From NCBI GenBank assembly GCA_019264575.1, contig JAHUZV010000024.1:186001-250000 (forward strand): 64,000 nt of DNA, written 5' to 3'. Every line of letters starts with the position of its first letter. Positions within the stretch are counted from its first letter, which is position 1. The translations under genes and the position numbers were made by a program. Of this stretch, positions 53,286 to 63,060 are shown piece after piece. The notes below the pieces were generated by a model. It made no database searches, was not told where the DNA came from, and saw only the letters and a program-made list of their open reading frames with translations. This DNA comes from Vulcanococcus sp. Lineage in GTDB: Bacteria; Cyanobacteriota; Cyanobacteriia; PCC-6307; Cyanobiaceae.

Positions 53286-54032
53286 ATGGAAGCGGAGTCG
53301 ATTCCTTCTCTTTCACCTCTGATTCAGGCCGCGGATCAGTGGGGTGAACTGCTGCTGCTGCTGCCGCTGCTGGTGGCCCTCGAGGCGGTGCTCTCGGCCG
53401 ACAACGCCATTGCACTGGCTGCGATCTCCCGGCAGTTGCGCGATCCGCGCCAACAGGGTCAAGCCCTGAACTTCGGCCTGGGGCTGGCGCTGGTGTTTCG
53501 GCTGCTGCTGATCGCTGTGGCGCGCTGGGTGCTGGATTTTTGGCCGCTGCAGCTGCTGGCTTCGGGGTATCTGCTCTGGCTCTGCATCAGCAACCTGCTG
53601 CCCTCAGGGGAAGCGGCTGCGGAAGCGGGGGCGGATCATGCTCCTGAACCGGGGTCTGCCCATCACGACCGCAGCCTGCTGGCGGTGGTAGGCACCTTGG
53701 CCCTCACCGATCTCGCCTTTTCCCTCGACAGCGTGGCCGCTGCGGTGGCGGTGAGCGACAACCTCCTACTAGTGATGGCGGGTGGTGTGATCGGCGTGGT
53801 GGCGCTGCGGCTCACCTCGGCGCTGTTCATCCGTTGGCTCAGCGTGTTTCGCCACCTCGAAACGGCGGGCTATCTGGCGGTGGGCCTTGTGGGGGTGCGC
53901 CTGCTGATTCGCCTGGCGGCGCCGAACCTGGTGCCCCCTGAATGGGTGCTGCTGGCTCTGGTGGGGATGCTCTTTGCTTGGGGCTTCTCCAGTCGCTTCC
54001 CCAGCCCTGATCCGAGCGAACTCACCCCCTGA
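53286..54032 (+). CDS. TerC-family membrane protein (likely metal exporter)
   Basis: A 248-residue seven-helix-type TerC protein with the two metal-site motifs: LSADNAIALAAISR near residue 38 and LAFSLDSVAAAVAVS in the second half. A His-rich loop between (DHAPEPGSAHHDRS) could aid metal binding. TerC relatives export Mn2+ or other cations, and the plant member helps thylakoid membrane protein insertion. The exact substrate is not visible. It starts a + strand group with the next two genes. Confidence 0.88.
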   Translation: MEAESIPSLSPLIQAADQWGELLLLLPLLVALEAVLSADNAIALAAISRQLRDPRQQGQALNFGLGLALVFRLLLIAVARWVLDFWPLQLLASGYLLWLCISNLLPSGEAAAEAGADHAPEPGSAHHDRSLLAVVGTLALTDLAFSLDSVAAAVAVSDNLLLVMAGGVIGVVALRLTSALFIRWLSVFRHLETAGYLAVGLVGVRLLIRLAAPNLVPPEWVLLALVGMLFAWGFSSRFPSPDPSELTP

Positions 54033-54037
54033 ACGGC

Positions 54038-54388
54038 ATGCACGTGGAACTGCGTCAGGCCGGCAGCAACCGCTTGCTCGAACGCCTCGACCTTGACGAC
54101 ATCCCGCAGCCCGGTCGCTGGTTGGTGGTCGACGACCGCAGTTTTCTGGTGTTGCAGCGCCACCACCGCTATCAACTGCGCAGTGGTCGCTATGAGCTCA
54201 GCTGCATCGCCCTGCAGGTGAAGGCTCAAAAGCAGCCTGCCGATGCCCGCTGGTGGCAGGGCCGCTGGGTGATCGGTGATCCCAGTTGCACGTACAACGC
54301 CCGCAGCCCTTTGCTGCGCTGCGCGGTGCTGCCGGAGGGGCCCTGTGATCGCTGCGCCCACCACACGACGGCTGCAGCGGAGCCCTGA
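54038..54388 (+). CDS. DUF6464-like protein
   Basis: A 116-residue soluble protein ending in the DUF6464 signature: IGDPSCTYNARSPLLRCAVL followed by GPCDRCAHH. It has four conserved-looking Cys (three in the C-terminal third) that might bind a metal. It is 5 bases after terC and its stop overlaps the next ATG as TGATG. Function unknown. Confidence 0.78.
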   Translation: MHVELRQAGSNRLLERLDLDDIPQPGRWLVVDDRSFLVLQRHHRYQLRSGRYELSCIALQVKAQKQPADARWWQGRWVIGDPSCTYNARSPLLRCAVLPEGPCDRCAHHTTAAAEP

Positions 54389-55083
54389 TGGCCGGGATCA
54401 CCACAGCGACTGAGTTCACTGCAGCGCACATCGGACGTTGTGTGGCCGGTCATGGTGTGGCGTCAGGCCGTGCCGCCTATAGCCCTTATCCCGCTGGCAC
54501 CATCAGCCTGCAGGCACCGCTGTTTGCCCGCCATGGCATCGATCTGAGCCCGTATCAACAGGCCACGCTCAACCTTGATTTCAGCCCCGGTGAATGGCGC
54601 CTGCGCCAGCCCGATCACCTGGTGGAGCAGCTGCTCTGGAGCGATCGCCACCCCCCGGAGACCTTCTCCTTTTGGCGCTGCCGGCTGCAGCCCTTGGATG
54701 CGCGCATCGCTGCGGTGGAGGCTCTCATCTATTACCCCCACCCGGAAACGAAGCAGGCCCATCACCAGCCGCCTGCATTGCTGGAAGTGTTGGCGCCGCC
54801 GCTGGGATCCGTCGTGCCGGGTGAGCAGTTTCAGCTGTGGGTGGATGGGAGTCGCTGTCGCCTGATTCAGCCGGCCCGGCTGCGCGCACGGCTGCTGGAG
54901 TTCCTCAAGTTCCGGGTGCTGGCGGCTCAGGAGGCGTTCTTCTGGGATGACGCTGCTGGTTTCCGCCTCTGGCTCCAGGCCCACTGGCCGGAAGCCTGTG
55001 ATCTCAGCGATCAGGATCTGGCGCTCACGTTGGATCAGGCCCGCGCCCTCTACACGGAATTGCCCACGCCGACTCGCCCGTAG
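54388..55083 (+). CDS. conserved hypothetical protein, 231 aa
   Basis: A soluble protein with a strand-rich start (TATEFTAAHIGRCVAGHGVA) and a Tyr/Pro-rich middle (EALIYYPHPETKQAHHQPPA). The helical end contains FLKFRVLAAQEAFFWDDAAG. No catalytic motif is evident. The start is translationally coupled to the DUF6464-like gene. Function unknown. Confidence 0.65.
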   Translation: MAGITTATEFTAAHIGRCVAGHGVASGRAAYSPYPAGTISLQAPLFARHGIDLSPYQQATLNLDFSPGEWRLRQPDHLVEQLLWSDRHPPETFSFWRCRLQPLDARIAAVEALIYYPHPETKQAHHQPPALLEVLAPPLGSVVPGEQFQLWVDGSRCRLIQPARLRARLLEFLKFRVLAAQEAFFWDDAAGFRLWLQAHWPEACDLSDQDLALTLDQARALYTELPTPTRP

Positions 55084-55183
55084 GGTGAGGATCAAAGAGC
55101 TCTTTCCCTATCTCCTCCTCCACCCACCCAGCTCCGGGACAGGAGCAGCGCACCGGACGCACGTCGCGGCAGCGCATCAGGCG

Positions 55184-55227
55184 CATTGGCCCCACGGCAA
55201 CCGGAAGCTCCTCGGGAGCGGCCAATG
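55184..55227 (+). promoter_or_regulatory. structured leader of the RNA helicase gene
   Basis: CATTGGCC (55184-55191) pairs with GGCCAATG (55220-55227), and an inner hairpin GCTCC-TCG-GGAGC stacks inside. The structure ends five bases before the GTG start and partly covers the G-rich ribosome-binding region, so it could control translation, for example with temperature. This is inference. Confidence 0.4.
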
Positions 55228-55232
55228 GGGGC

Positions 55233-56585
55233 GTGACCAGGGCCAGCGCCGCGAACTCCGCTCCTGCCCGGACCGTGACGGAGGAGGAGCTGAACAGTTC
55301 AGCCTTTGCAGCCCTCGGTCTGGGACGACCGATTGTGCAGGCGGTGCTCGAGAAGGGCTACACCAACCCTTCGCCGATCCAGGCCCAATGCATCCCTGCG
55401 GTGCTGGAAGGCCGCGATGTGATGGCTGCAGCCCAAACGGGAACCGGCAAAACCGCCGGTTTCACGCTGCCGATGCTGGAGCGGCTGCGGCATGGCCCCC
55501 ACGCCCGCAACAACGTGGTGCGGGCTCTGGTGCTCACCCCCACCCGTGAGCTGGCCGCTCAGATCGGCGAGAACGTGGCGGCCTATTCACGCCACCTGGA
55601 TCTGCGCTCCGATGTGGTGTTTGGCGGGGTGAAGGTCAACCCGCAGATGATGCGCCTGCGCGGTGGCGCCGATGTGCTCGTGGCCACACCGGGCCGGTTG
55701 ATGGATCTGGCGCAGCAGAACGCCGTGAAGCTCAACCGGGTGGAAATCCTGGTGCTCGATGAAGCCGATCGGATGCTCGATATGGGCTTCATCCGCGACA
55801 TCCAAAAGATCCTGGCCCTCCTGCCCCCCAAGCGCCAAAACCTGCTGTTCTCGGCCACGTTTGAGGCGTCGATCAAAAAGTTGGCCACCGGTTTGCTGCA
55901 CAACCCCGTGCAGCTGCAGGCCACCCCGGAGAACCGCACCGCCACCACGGTGGAGCACCTGCTTCATCCCTGCGATATGGCGCGCAAGCCGGATCTGCTC
56001 TGCCATCTGATCAAGAGCAACGACTGGCAGCAGGTGCTGGTGTTCTCTCGCACCAAGCACGGCGCCAATCGCATCGCCGATCGCCTCACGCAAGAGGGCA
56101 TGGCAGCGGCGGCGATCCACGGCAACAAGAGCCAGGGCGCCCGCACCCGCGCCCTCGCTGGTTTCAAGAGCGGTGAGCTGCGCGTGTTGGTGGCCACCGA
56201 TATCGCTGCCCGCGGCATCGACATTCACCAGCTGCCCCATGTGGTGAACCTCGATCTACCCAACCAGGCGGAGGATTACGTGCACCGCATTGGCCGCACC
56301 GGCCGTGCGGGCTGCAATGGCCATGCCGTGTCGCTGGTGGCGGCGGAAGAGCACGAGTTGCTGCGCGCCATTGAGCGGCTGATCGGCAACCCGCTGCCCA
56401 AGCAGGAGGTGCCGGGCTTTGAGCGCACCATCCATTCGGCCCCGCCGCTGGATCTCAGTGGTGGCCGCGGCCGTGGTGGCGGCGGCGGTGGCCGCCGCGG
56501 CGGTCCAGGCGGAGGCGGCGGTGGTGGCGGTGGTGGCGCCGCAGGGCGCGGGCGTGCTCCGGCAGCGCGCTCGCGGCAGCGTTGA
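55233..56585 (+). CDS. DEAD-box ATP-dependent RNA helicase (RhlE/Crh-like)
   Basis: Unwinds RNA; cyanobacterial members assist ribosome assembly and cold growth. The 450-residue product has the Q motif ([11 protein letters not shown]), motif [17 protein letters not shown] in [16 protein letters not shown] (LLFSATF) and motif [12 protein letters not shown]. The tail after residue 408 is a Gly/Arg-rich low-complexity segment, a likely RNA-binding annex. GTG start with a G-rich stretch before it, in a structured leader. Confidence 0.94.
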   Translation: MTRASAANSAPARTVTEEELNSSAFAALGLGRPIVQAVLEKGYTNPSPIQAQCIPAVLEGRDVMAAAQTGTGKTAGFTLPMLERLRHGPHARNNVVRALVLTPTRELAAQIGENVAAYSRHLDLRSDVVFGGVKVNPQMMRLRGGADVLVATPGRLMDLAQQNAVKLNRVEILVLDEADRMLDMGFIRDIQKILALLPPKRQNLLFSATFEASIKKLATGLLHNPVQLQATPENRTATTVEHLLHPCDMARKPDLLCHLIKSNDWQQVLVFSRTKHGANRIADRLTQEGMAAAAIHGNKSQGARTRALAGFKSGELRVLVATDIAARGIDIHQLPHVVNLDLPNQAEDYVHRIGRTGRAGCNGHAVSLVAAEEHELLRAIERLIGNPLPKQEVPGFERTIHSAPPLDLSGGRGRGGGGGGRRGGPGGGGGGGGGGAAGRGRAPAARSRQR

Positions 56586-56603
56586 GGCTGACGGCAGGGG
56601 GCA

Positions 56604-57386
56604 ATGGGCTTTGATCCACGGGATTGGCCGTCTGGCGGACGCTCCTCGCGGCCGATCACCGGCAATCTTGATGCCCTGCTCCAGGAGAACACAGCCCTCA
56701 AGCAGGAGGTGCTTCGCCTGCGTCGCTTGCTCGATCGCTACGAGCGGCTGGAACGTGAACCGCGTGCCGCGACGGCCAAACCCCAGTGGCTGAGCCACTC
56801 TGAGGCGGAGCACTGGGCCCGCCTACTCACGCAGCAGCCGGGGTGGTCTCATCTGCGAGCGGGCGATGAAGGTCATGGACTGATGGGCTTGATTGCCCAC
56901 CTGAATCGCTCCAGTTTTCTGCCGCAGCTGAGCCTCGAGCAGAGGCTTGATCGCTTGGCGCCTGGTTTGGGGCGAGATCTGGAGCAGGCTCTGCATGGCC
57001 TCAACAGCAAGCAGCAGCTGGCGCTGCGGGCGGCCTTTGCCGTGTACGGCATCAGCGCCCGGGAGTGGTTGGCTGATGAACCCCGCCGCGTGGTGGCGGA
57101 GCTACGGCAGCAATGCCAGCGGCTCGAGCAGCGCAGCCGCTCTCGCGGAGCCGGCGCTCGTTCTCGCCAGGAACACAGCGCCAAAGAGGCACCTCCTGGG
57201 CCTCCCCCCGGCAGCGATCCGCGCCGGGCAGCGGCGTATCAGCAACTGGGCCTGGCCTGGGGCGCCTCCCGCGAGGCGATCAAGAAAGCCCATCGCAGGC
57301 TGGTGAAGCAGCACCACCCCGACATGGGCGGTGAGGCCGAGGCGTTCCGCCGCGTCAACGACGCCTATCAATTGCTGATGGCCTAA
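56604..57386 (+). CDS. J-domain protein with N-terminal coiled coil, 260 aa
   Basis: Starts MGFDPRDWPSGGR, then a coiled coil (residues about 23-52, LLQENTALKQEVLRLRRLLD). A helical middle (TQQPGWSHLRAGDEGHGLMG) and a basic Arg/Ser linker follow. The C-terminal J domain is complete: YQQLGLAWGASREAIKKAHR with HPD in KQHHPDMGG. It should stimulate DnaK on a target chosen by the N-terminal half. It lies 18 bases after the helicase on the same strand, so the two may act together on RNA or ribosomes. Confidence 0.85.
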   Translation: MGFDPRDWPSGGRSSRPITGNLDALLQENTALKQEVLRLRRLLDRYERLEREPRAATAKPQWLSHSEAEHWARLLTQQPGWSHLRAGDEGHGLMGLIAHLNRSSFLPQLSLEQRLDRLAPGLGRDLEQALHGLNSKQQLALRAAFAVYGISAREWLADEPRRVVAELRQQCQRLEQRSRSRGAGARSRQEHSAKEAPPGPPPGSDPRRAAAYQQLGLAWGASREAIKKAHRRLVKQHHPDMGGEAEAFRRVNDAYQLLMA

Positions 57387-57392
57387 GCACGA

Positions 57393-58442
57393 TCAGGCCG
57401 CGGCATCCCCCAGCTGATCGCCAGGTTTGGCCTGCAGTTGCTGCAGCAGCTGAGTGCCGCTGGTGGCCGCTTTGCCCTCCAGCTGCGCTTTCCGCAGCAG
57501 CAGCGGGCAGCCGCTGCTGGCGACCACCAAGCCCACGCCCGCAATCACATCCAACACCGTGCCGGGCTGCGATGCATCCACAGCAGGTTGGCCATCGGGC
57601 GGCAGACCCCAACGCTTGGCAAGGTCAGCCGCTTCCGGGCTCAGCTCAGCCGCCAGACGCTGGACCAACGGCTCGGTGGTGAGGATCTTGAGCCGTTTGC
57701 CCTTCCAGCTGCTGGTGGCCCCTGGGTAGAGCCCCATCACCTTGCGGTGAATGTGCAAGGCCGATTGGTTCCAATCGATCTGGGCGTCCTCTTTGGTGAG
57801 CATGCGGGCGTAGGTCATGCCCTCGTCGCTTTGCACCCGCACCACGAGCCTTTGCAGGCGCTCCGCTTCAGGGCCCGGGCCTGCTGCCTCAATCAGCGGT
57901 AGCGCTTCCACCAGTAGGGTGCCGGTGAGCGCTGCCAGGCGTTCGGCGAGCTGATGGGCGTTCTCGCGCAGGCCGATCGGGATGGCGCGCTCGAGCAACA
58001 CCGGACCGGTGTCGAGCCCCTCTTCCATGGCCATCACACCCACGCCGGTGCTGCTGTCGCCTTCGATCAGGCTCCATTGGATCGGGCCGGCCCCACGCCA
58101 ACGGGGTAGGAGGGATCCATGGCCGTTCCAGCAGCCCAGGGGCGGCTGCTGCAGGATCTCCGGCGGCAGGATCTGGCCGAAGGCCACCACCACGTAAACG
58201 TCAGCGCCGAGCTGCGCGAGCTGCTGTTGGCAATCAGGCTCGCGCCGGATCCGCTCGGGGGTGAACACCGGGATCCCGAGCTCGAGGGCACGGGCCTTCA
58301 CCGGCGACGGCATCAGAGCCTTGCCGCGTCCGCGGCGCCGATCGGGTTGGCTCACCACCCCCACGAGCTCATGACCTGCGGCCACGAGCGCATCCAGGCT
58401 GGCCACGGCATAGGCCGGGGTGCCCCAGAACAAGACCTTCAC
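57393..58442 (-). CDS. fmt: methionyl-tRNA formyltransferase
   Basis: Formylates initiator Met-tRNA using 10-formyl-THF. The 349-residue product has VVSQPDRRRGRG, VVAFGQILPPEIL and the catalytic NGHGSLLPRWRGAGPIQ (Asn/His). The later GVMAMEEGLDTGP includes the catalytic Asp. The start is a GTG at 58442; the longer frame upstream runs into the pmbA gene. It follows the tldD/pmbA pair with seven bases between pmbA and its start, so the three may be one transcript. Confidence 0.95.
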   Translation of the reverse strand: MKVLFWGTPAYAVASLDALVAAGHELVGVVSQPDRRRGRGKALMPSPVKARALELGIPVFTPERIRREPDCQQQLAQLGADVYVVVAFGQILPPEILQQPPLGCWNGHGSLLPRWRGAGPIQWSLIEGDSSTGVGVMAMEEGLDTGPVLLERAIPIGLRENAHQLAERLAALTGTLLVEALPLIEAAGPGPEAERLQRLVVRVQSDEGMTYARMLTKEDAQIDWNQSALHIHRKVMGLYPGATSSWKGKRLKILTTEPLVQRLAAELSPEAADLAKRWGLPPDGQPAVDASQPGTVLDVIAGVGLVVASSGCPLLLRKAQLEGKAATSGTQLLQQLQAKPGDQLGDAAA

Positions 58443-58449
58443 GCTGGAC

Positions 58450-59838
58450 TCAGGCCTCGCCGGTGATCGAGAGACCCTCCACCCACACCATTGGGCAGAG
58501 CCCGTCTGGGGTGATCTTCGCTTCACCCTCAAAGCCCACGATCGCTTTGAGCACTTGGCGGATGTCACCGGCCACGGTGGCGGCCTCGATCGAGCGGGGT
58601 TCACCGTCCTGGATCAACCAACCATCAAACGGCAGGGAGAAGGAGCCCTGGCTCGCCTTCACCCCGGCATGCAGTGCTGAAAGTGAATCGATCCACACGA
58701 TGGGTTCGCCGACTTTGAAGCGCTCCAGGCCCGACTGGCCGCCGCCGCTGCCGGGTGTGGCGCTTACTTCAAACCAGTCGGGTCCCACCGACACCTTGGC
58801 GCCCATGCCGGCGTGGCCGGTGGGCTTCACGCCGAAGGCGCGAGCTGTGGCTTCGGAGTGGAGGAAGTTGCGCAGCACGCCGCCTTCCAGCAGAGCTAGG
58901 CGTTGGGTGGGTGTGCCCTCGCCATCAAACGCCGAGGCGCCGATGTTGCCCGGGTGTAGGCCGTTGTCGTGGATGTCGAGGAAAGGAACCGCCAGGTTTT
59001 CACCGATCGACTCGCGGTTGCTGAGGCTCACTCCATCCAGCACGGCGCGGGCATTGAACAACCCGCTGAAGGCGCCGATCAGATCGAGGAAGGCCTCGGG
59101 GCTGAACACGCAGGTGTAGTGCCCGGTGGCGATCGGGGCGTAGTTGAGGTGGCTGATCGTGCGCTCGGCCGCTTCGTTGATGCAGCCGGCAACGTCGAGG
59201 TCGCCGGCGCCATAGGCCAGGCGCACGGCGCCGGCGCTGCGGGGTTTGCGGCCAGCCTCTTCCGCCCGCGCGTAGAGATAGAGGCTGGCGGTGCTCAGCT
59301 GCTGCTGGCGGCAGGCGCCATCGCTGTTGAGATAGATCCGCTCGCTGCTGCGCTCGGCCAGGCCGTTGTAGGGAACGGTGGCGATGGCGTCGTGGCGCGC
59401 CAGCAGCTCCTGCTCGGCGCCCTTGAGCGTGTCGAGCAGCCGCAGGATGCCTTGGGGGGCATGGATCGGTTGATCCAATGGGGCCAGCGGCGCGGTGGCC
59501 AGGGGGGAGAAGGCGGGGATGTCGTCGGCGTTGCCGAAGGCGCTGGCCTCTTTGGCGCCGGTGAGGGCCCGCTCCAGGCCGGCTTCACTGAGATCGGAGG
59601 TGCTGGTCACGCCCACCAGGCCGGCCTCGTTCCAGACGCGCACGGTGATGGAGCTGCGCTGGGCGCCCTTCATCTGTTTGGGCTCGCCGCGATCCACCTG
59701 CACGGAGATGTCGGTGGAGCAGGCGGCGCCCAGGTCCCAGCGGCGGATGCCGTTGGCGGCCGCAATGCTGGCGAGGCTGCTGCGCAGTTGTTCGGCGCTC
59801 AGGCCTGTAGCGGCGCCTGTGCTGTTGGTGTTGCTCAT
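58450..59838 (-). CDS. pmbA: TldE/PmbA, non-catalytic partner of the TldD/E protease
   Basis: The 462-residue subunit binds TldD; in E. coli the complex trims the peptide antibiotic microcin B17 and degrades unfolded peptides. It lacks the HExxxH zinc site, as expected. Family stretches include GEGTPTQRLALLEGGVLRNF, RAFGVKPTGHAGMG and the C-terminal GLCPMVWVEGLSI. ATG 59838 is two bases after the tldD stop. The longer open frame upstream is inside tldD. Confidence 0.92.
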   Translation of the reverse strand: MSNTNSTGAATGLSAEQLRSSLASIAAANGIRRWDLGAACSTDISVQVDRGEPKQMKGAQRSSITVRVWNEAGLVGVTSTSDLSEAGLERALTGAKEASAFGNADDIPAFSPLATAPLAPLDQPIHAPQGILRLLDTLKGAEQELLARHDAIATVPYNGLAERSSERIYLNSDGACRQQQLSTASLYLYARAEEAGRKPRSAGAVRLAYGAGDLDVAGCINEAAERTISHLNYAPIATGHYTCVFSPEAFLDLIGAFSGLFNARAVLDGVSLSNRESIGENLAVPFLDIHDNGLHPGNIGASAFDGEGTPTQRLALLEGGVLRNFLHSEATARAFGVKPTGHAGMGAKVSVGPDWFEVSATPGSGGGQSGLERFKVGEPIVWIDSLSALHAGVKASQGSFSLPFDGWLIQDGEPRSIEAATVAGDIRQVLKAIVGFEGEAKITPDGLCPMVWVEGLSITGEA

Positions 59839-59840
59839 GC

Positions 59841-61268
59841 TCAGCGGCCCCCCACGGTGATCGAATCCACCTTGATGTGGGGTTGCCCCACGGTGACGAA
59901 GATGCTGCCGCTCACCGAGCCGCAAAAACCCGCGGCCAGCTCGAGATCGTTGGCGCACATGGAAATGCGTGGCATCACCTCCTTGGCTTCGCCGATCAAG
60001 GTGGCTCCTTTTACGGGTTTGGTGAGCTGGCCGTTTTCGATCAGATAGCCCTCCTCCACCGCGAAGTTGAACTGACCCGTGGGGCCGACGCTGCCGCCGC
60101 CCATCGACTTGCAGTACAGCCCTTTATCCACTGAGGCGATCAGCTCCTCAGGCGTATGTGGACCGGCATCAATGAAGGTGTTGCGCATACGGCTGGCGGC
60201 CGCGAAGGTGTGGCTCTGGCGGCGGCCACTGCCGGTGCGGGAATGGCCCGTGCGCAGTTCGCCGGCCCGATCGCTGATAAACCGCTGCAGCACGCCGTTC
60301 TGAATCAGCACGGTGCGCTGCGCTTCCATGCCTTCATCGTCCATGGACAGGGAGCCAAAGGCCCCGCCGGTGAGGCCTTCATCGATGGCGGTCACGGCCT
60401 CGTGGGCAATCACCTCACCCACCCGCTCGGCGAAGGGGGTGGTGCCGCGCTCCACCTGGGTGGTTTCCAGAAGGTGGCCGCAGGCCTCGTGGAAGATCAC
60501 ACCGCCGAAGCGGTTGGCGAGCACCGCTGGCATCTGGCCGGCTTCCACGTAGTCGGCGTAGAGCATCGTGCCGGCGCTGGCGCACACCTCAGCAGCGGAG
60601 GCGGTGGCGTCCCAGCGGCGAAGATCATCGGGTTGGTCCGAAGTGCCGTAGCGGCGGCCTACGCCCGCACGGTGTTCCCCATCAGCGGCGAGCACATTCA
60701 GCCCCACCGATTGGTGCAGGCGGATGTCGCGGCCGAAGGTGCCATCGCTGGCTGCGATCAGCACTTCCTGCCAGTCGCGGGCGTAGCTGCCGCGGCGGGC
60801 CTGCAGGTGGTTGCCCTGCCGCTGTAACTGATCGGTGCCCTCCAGTAGGCGGGCGGTGGCTTCCTTGAGCTCCGGGCAGCGCTGCAGCCAATCCCGTTTG
60901 GAGGCGCCGAAATCGCGCAGAGCAGGCAGCCCTTCAAAGCCGCTGCGGCTGCTGTTGCCGGGGGCCAGGCCGAGCATGCCGAGCGCCTGCTCCAGGGCGC
61001 GGCGCAAGCCGGCGGGGCTGAGGTCGTTGGTGCTGACAAAGCCGTCGCGTTTGCCCAGGAACACCCGGATCCCCGCTCCCATGCCGAAGGCGGGGGTCAC
61101 GCTGGTGATCGTGTCTTGCTCTGCCAGCACGCCCAGGTGATCGGTGCGCTCGAGAAACACCTCCACCAGATCGGCACCGGCGGAGCGGCCGCAGGCCAGG
61201 AGATCCTCGAGGGCTGGGCTCCAGTGGCTGTCGAGGACGCCAGTGGTGGGCGGTGCTGTGGCGATCAC
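59841..61268 (-). CDS. tldD: TldD, metalloprotease subunit of the TldD/E complex
   Basis: A 475-residue zinc protease with [12 protein letters not shown] (HExxxH zinc motif) and the downstream zinc/active-site features of the U62/TldD family, [20 protein letters not shown]. The N-terminal part [15 protein letters not shown] is also typical. It pairs with pmbA directly downstream. The complex is widespread in bacteria and acts on short or modified peptides. Its natural substrate here is unknown. Confidence 0.95.
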   Translation of the reverse strand: MIATAPPTTGVLDSHWSPALEDLLACGRSAGADLVEVFLERTDHLGVLAEQDTITSVTPAFGMGAGIRVFLGKRDGFVSTNDLSPAGLRRALEQALGMLGLAPGNSSRSGFEGLPALRDFGASKRDWLQRCPELKEATARLLEGTDQLQRQGNHLQARRGSYARDWQEVLIAASDGTFGRDIRLHQSVGLNVLAADGEHRAGVGRRYGTSDQPDDLRRWDATASAAEVCASAGTMLYADYVEAGQMPAVLANRFGGVIFHEACGHLLETTQVERGTTPFAERVGEVIAHEAVTAIDEGLTGGAFGSLSMDDEGMEAQRTVLIQNGVLQRFISDRAGELRTGHSRTGSGRRQSHTFAAASRMRNTFIDAGPHTPEELIASVDKGLYCKSMGGGSVGPTGQFNFAVEEGYLIENGQLTKPVKGATLIGEAKEVMPRISMCANDLELAAGFCGSVSGSIFVTVGQPHIKVDSITVGGR

Positions 61269-61326
61269 GCGGGCGCGGGTGGTGAGGGTGGAGCCCTGCC
61301 GGGCTTAAAGCTGTTGATTTCCTAGC

Positions 61327-61357
61327 AAAAAGGCCCCAGCCGCAGGGGCTGGGGCCT
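61327..61357 (-). terminator. rho-independent terminator of acsF
   Basis: A perfect 11-bp G+C-rich stem (61331-61341 with 61347-61357) with a 5-base loop and a T run on the minus strand (A run 61327-61331). It lies 27 bases after the acsF stop and insulates tldD from acsF transcription. Confidence 0.92.
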
Positions 61358-61383
61358 CGAGCGCAAAGCTGCTGCTGCGTTGA

Positions 61384-62478
61384 TCAGCGCACGGCGGGTT
61401 GGAACTGCTCGCTGCGGATCGGGCTCATCAGGAAGAGCTTCGCCATCTCAGCGGCGTTGGCCACCCAGTAGGGCAGCTTGCGCAGCAGCTTCAGCGGTGC
61501 AATGGCGTTGCTCTCGTCGGCGGCAGCCAGCTGGGCGTTGTTGCGCACCAGCTGCTCGAGGCGCTCGTAGAACTTGGGGTGATCCACGTTGAGCACCACC
61601 GGGAAGACGCGGGCGGAGGTCTCGTTGGTCTTGGCGATCACGTACTTGTCGTATTCGCGGGCATCGAGACCCAGCGCTTCGTAGAACTCCTTGCGGGCCA
61701 CGTCACGCACGTACATGGTGGCGAACACGGCGAGCAGGAAGAAGCGGCACCAGAGGCGGGCCTTGAGGCCGGTCACGCTCTTGGGCTGAGCCTTCATCAG
61801 GGCATCGAAGAAGTCTCCGTGGCGGTTCTCGTCTTGGCACCAGTTCTCGAAGAAGTTGAAGATCGGGAAGATCTTGCTGTCGGGGTTCTTCTGGAGGTGG
61901 CGGAAGATGGCGATGTAACGCCAGTAGCCAATCTTCTCGCTCAGGTAGGTGGCGTAGAAGATGTATTCAGGCTTGAAATAGGTGTACGCCTTGCTGGCGG
62001 TGAGGAAGCCCAGATCCAGCTGTAGGCCGAAATCGCTCATCGCCTTGTTGAGGAAGCCGGCGTGGCGGGCCTCATCACGGGCCATGTGCGCAAAGCACTC
62101 AGCTAGCAGCGGGTTCTTCTCTTTGATGCGGCGGCTCAGCTCCTTGTAGAGGAGGAAGCCGGAAAACTCAGAGGTGCAGCTCTGCTCGAGAAACTCCACG
62201 AACACGCGGCGGGTCTCGGGATCGAGCTTGTCTGCTGCGCCTTCAAATTCTTCGTTGCGAACGAAGTGATGGCGGTTGTAGTCCTTGCGGAACTCTTCGC
62301 AGATGGCTTCCAGCTCAGCCTCGTTGGGGCTGAGGTCCATGGCCGCCATGGCCTCGAAATCCGTGGTGTAGAAGCGCGGGGTGAGGATCGTGTCCTTCAC
62401 CGGGTCCTTGATGGCCGGCGCGTCGGGTGTGCCGATGGCTGTTGCGGTATCGGGCGTGGCAACGGCGGGAGGCACCAT
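61384..62478 (-). CDS. acsF: Mg-protoporphyrin IX monomethyl ester (oxidative) cyclase
   Basis: Aerobic di-iron enzyme that closes the fifth ring of chlorophyll. The 364-residue protein has the two di-iron signature motifs EARH (136-139) and ENRH (217-220), plus [20 protein letters not shown] and [20 protein letters not shown]. The first 30 residues are a Pro/Ala-rich lead. It is transcribed alone and ends in a strong terminator. No clear Shine-Dalgarno site precedes the ATG. With chlH it accounts for two steps of chlorophyll synthesis in this window. Confidence 0.97.
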   Translation of the reverse strand: MVPPAVATPDTATAIGTPDAPAIKDPVKDTILTPRFYTTDFEAMAAMDLSPNEAELEAICEEFRKDYNRHHFVRNEEFEGAADKLDPETRRVFVEFLEQSCTSEFSGFLLYKELSRRIKEKNPLLAECFAHMARDEARHAGFLNKAMSDFGLQLDLGFLTASKAYTYFKPEYIFYATYLSEKIGYWRYIAIFRHLQKNPDSKIFPIFNFFENWCQDENRHGDFFDALMKAQPKSVTGLKARLWCRFFLLAVFATMYVRDVARKEFYEALGLDAREYDKYVIAKTNETSARVFPVVLNVDHPKFYERLEQLVRNNAQLAAADESNAIAPLKLLRKLPYWVANAAEMAKLFLMSPIRSEQFQPAVR

Positions 62479-62588
62479 CGGGATGCAAGGTGGACGGGAA
62501 GTCCATCGTAGGGGGATCTGAGGCGGCGCCGAGGCTCAACTTCACCAGCTGGAACTGAGTGCGGCGCCCTGGCGCTGCCCAGATCGGC

Positions 62589-63020
62589 CTAGTTGGCTCC
62601 CAGCCACTTCTGGCCGTTGAGCCGCTGCACCAGGCGTGACACCAGCAGCGCCAGGGTCATCTTCTTCTCATCGATCAAGAACGACTCCAGCAGGCTCGGC
62701 TCGGCGCCGGCCTCAGCCACGGCAATGGTTTTGGCGGAGCTGATCGAATCGCTGGTAAAGCACAACCAGAAGCGGCGCGCCTGAGGCAGCTCGCCGATCA
62801 CCATCCAGCAGGGGCTGCCCACCACGGGCATCGCACCCTGCTCAAAGCGCAGCTCACAGCTGGGGCCCCCATAGGCCTCGATCTCCTTGGCGATCGCCGG
62901 GATCAACAGGTTGGGGACGAAGTCGGCGAAGGGCTTGTCTTCCGGCGCAGGGGGTTTGGCCGGCTTGGCAGGAGCCGCTTCAGCCGGCTTGCTCTGGGCG
63001 GGCTGGGCGGAATCAGTCAC
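62589..63020 (-). CDS. DUF2996 family protein
   Basis: A 143-residue soluble protein with an Ala/Pro/Lys-rich lead (residues 1-30), then the DUF2996 core: LIPAIAKEIEAYGGPSCELR, CWMVIGELPQARRFWLCFTS and SFLIDEKKMTLALLVSRLVQ. The family is conserved in cyanobacteria and plastids; function not settled. It lies 110 bases upstream of acsF on the same strand. Confidence 0.82.
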   Translation of the reverse strand: MTDSAQPAQSKPAEAAPAKPAKPPAPEDKPFADFVPNLLIPAIAKEIEAYGGPSCELRFEQGAMPVVGSPCWMVIGELPQARRFWLCFTSDSISSAKTIAVAEAGAEPSLLESFLIDEKKMTLALLVSRLVQRLNGQKWLGAN

Positions 63021-63060
63021 CGTCGCTGGCCTCGGGGAAGACGCAGGCGAACTTTAGGGA

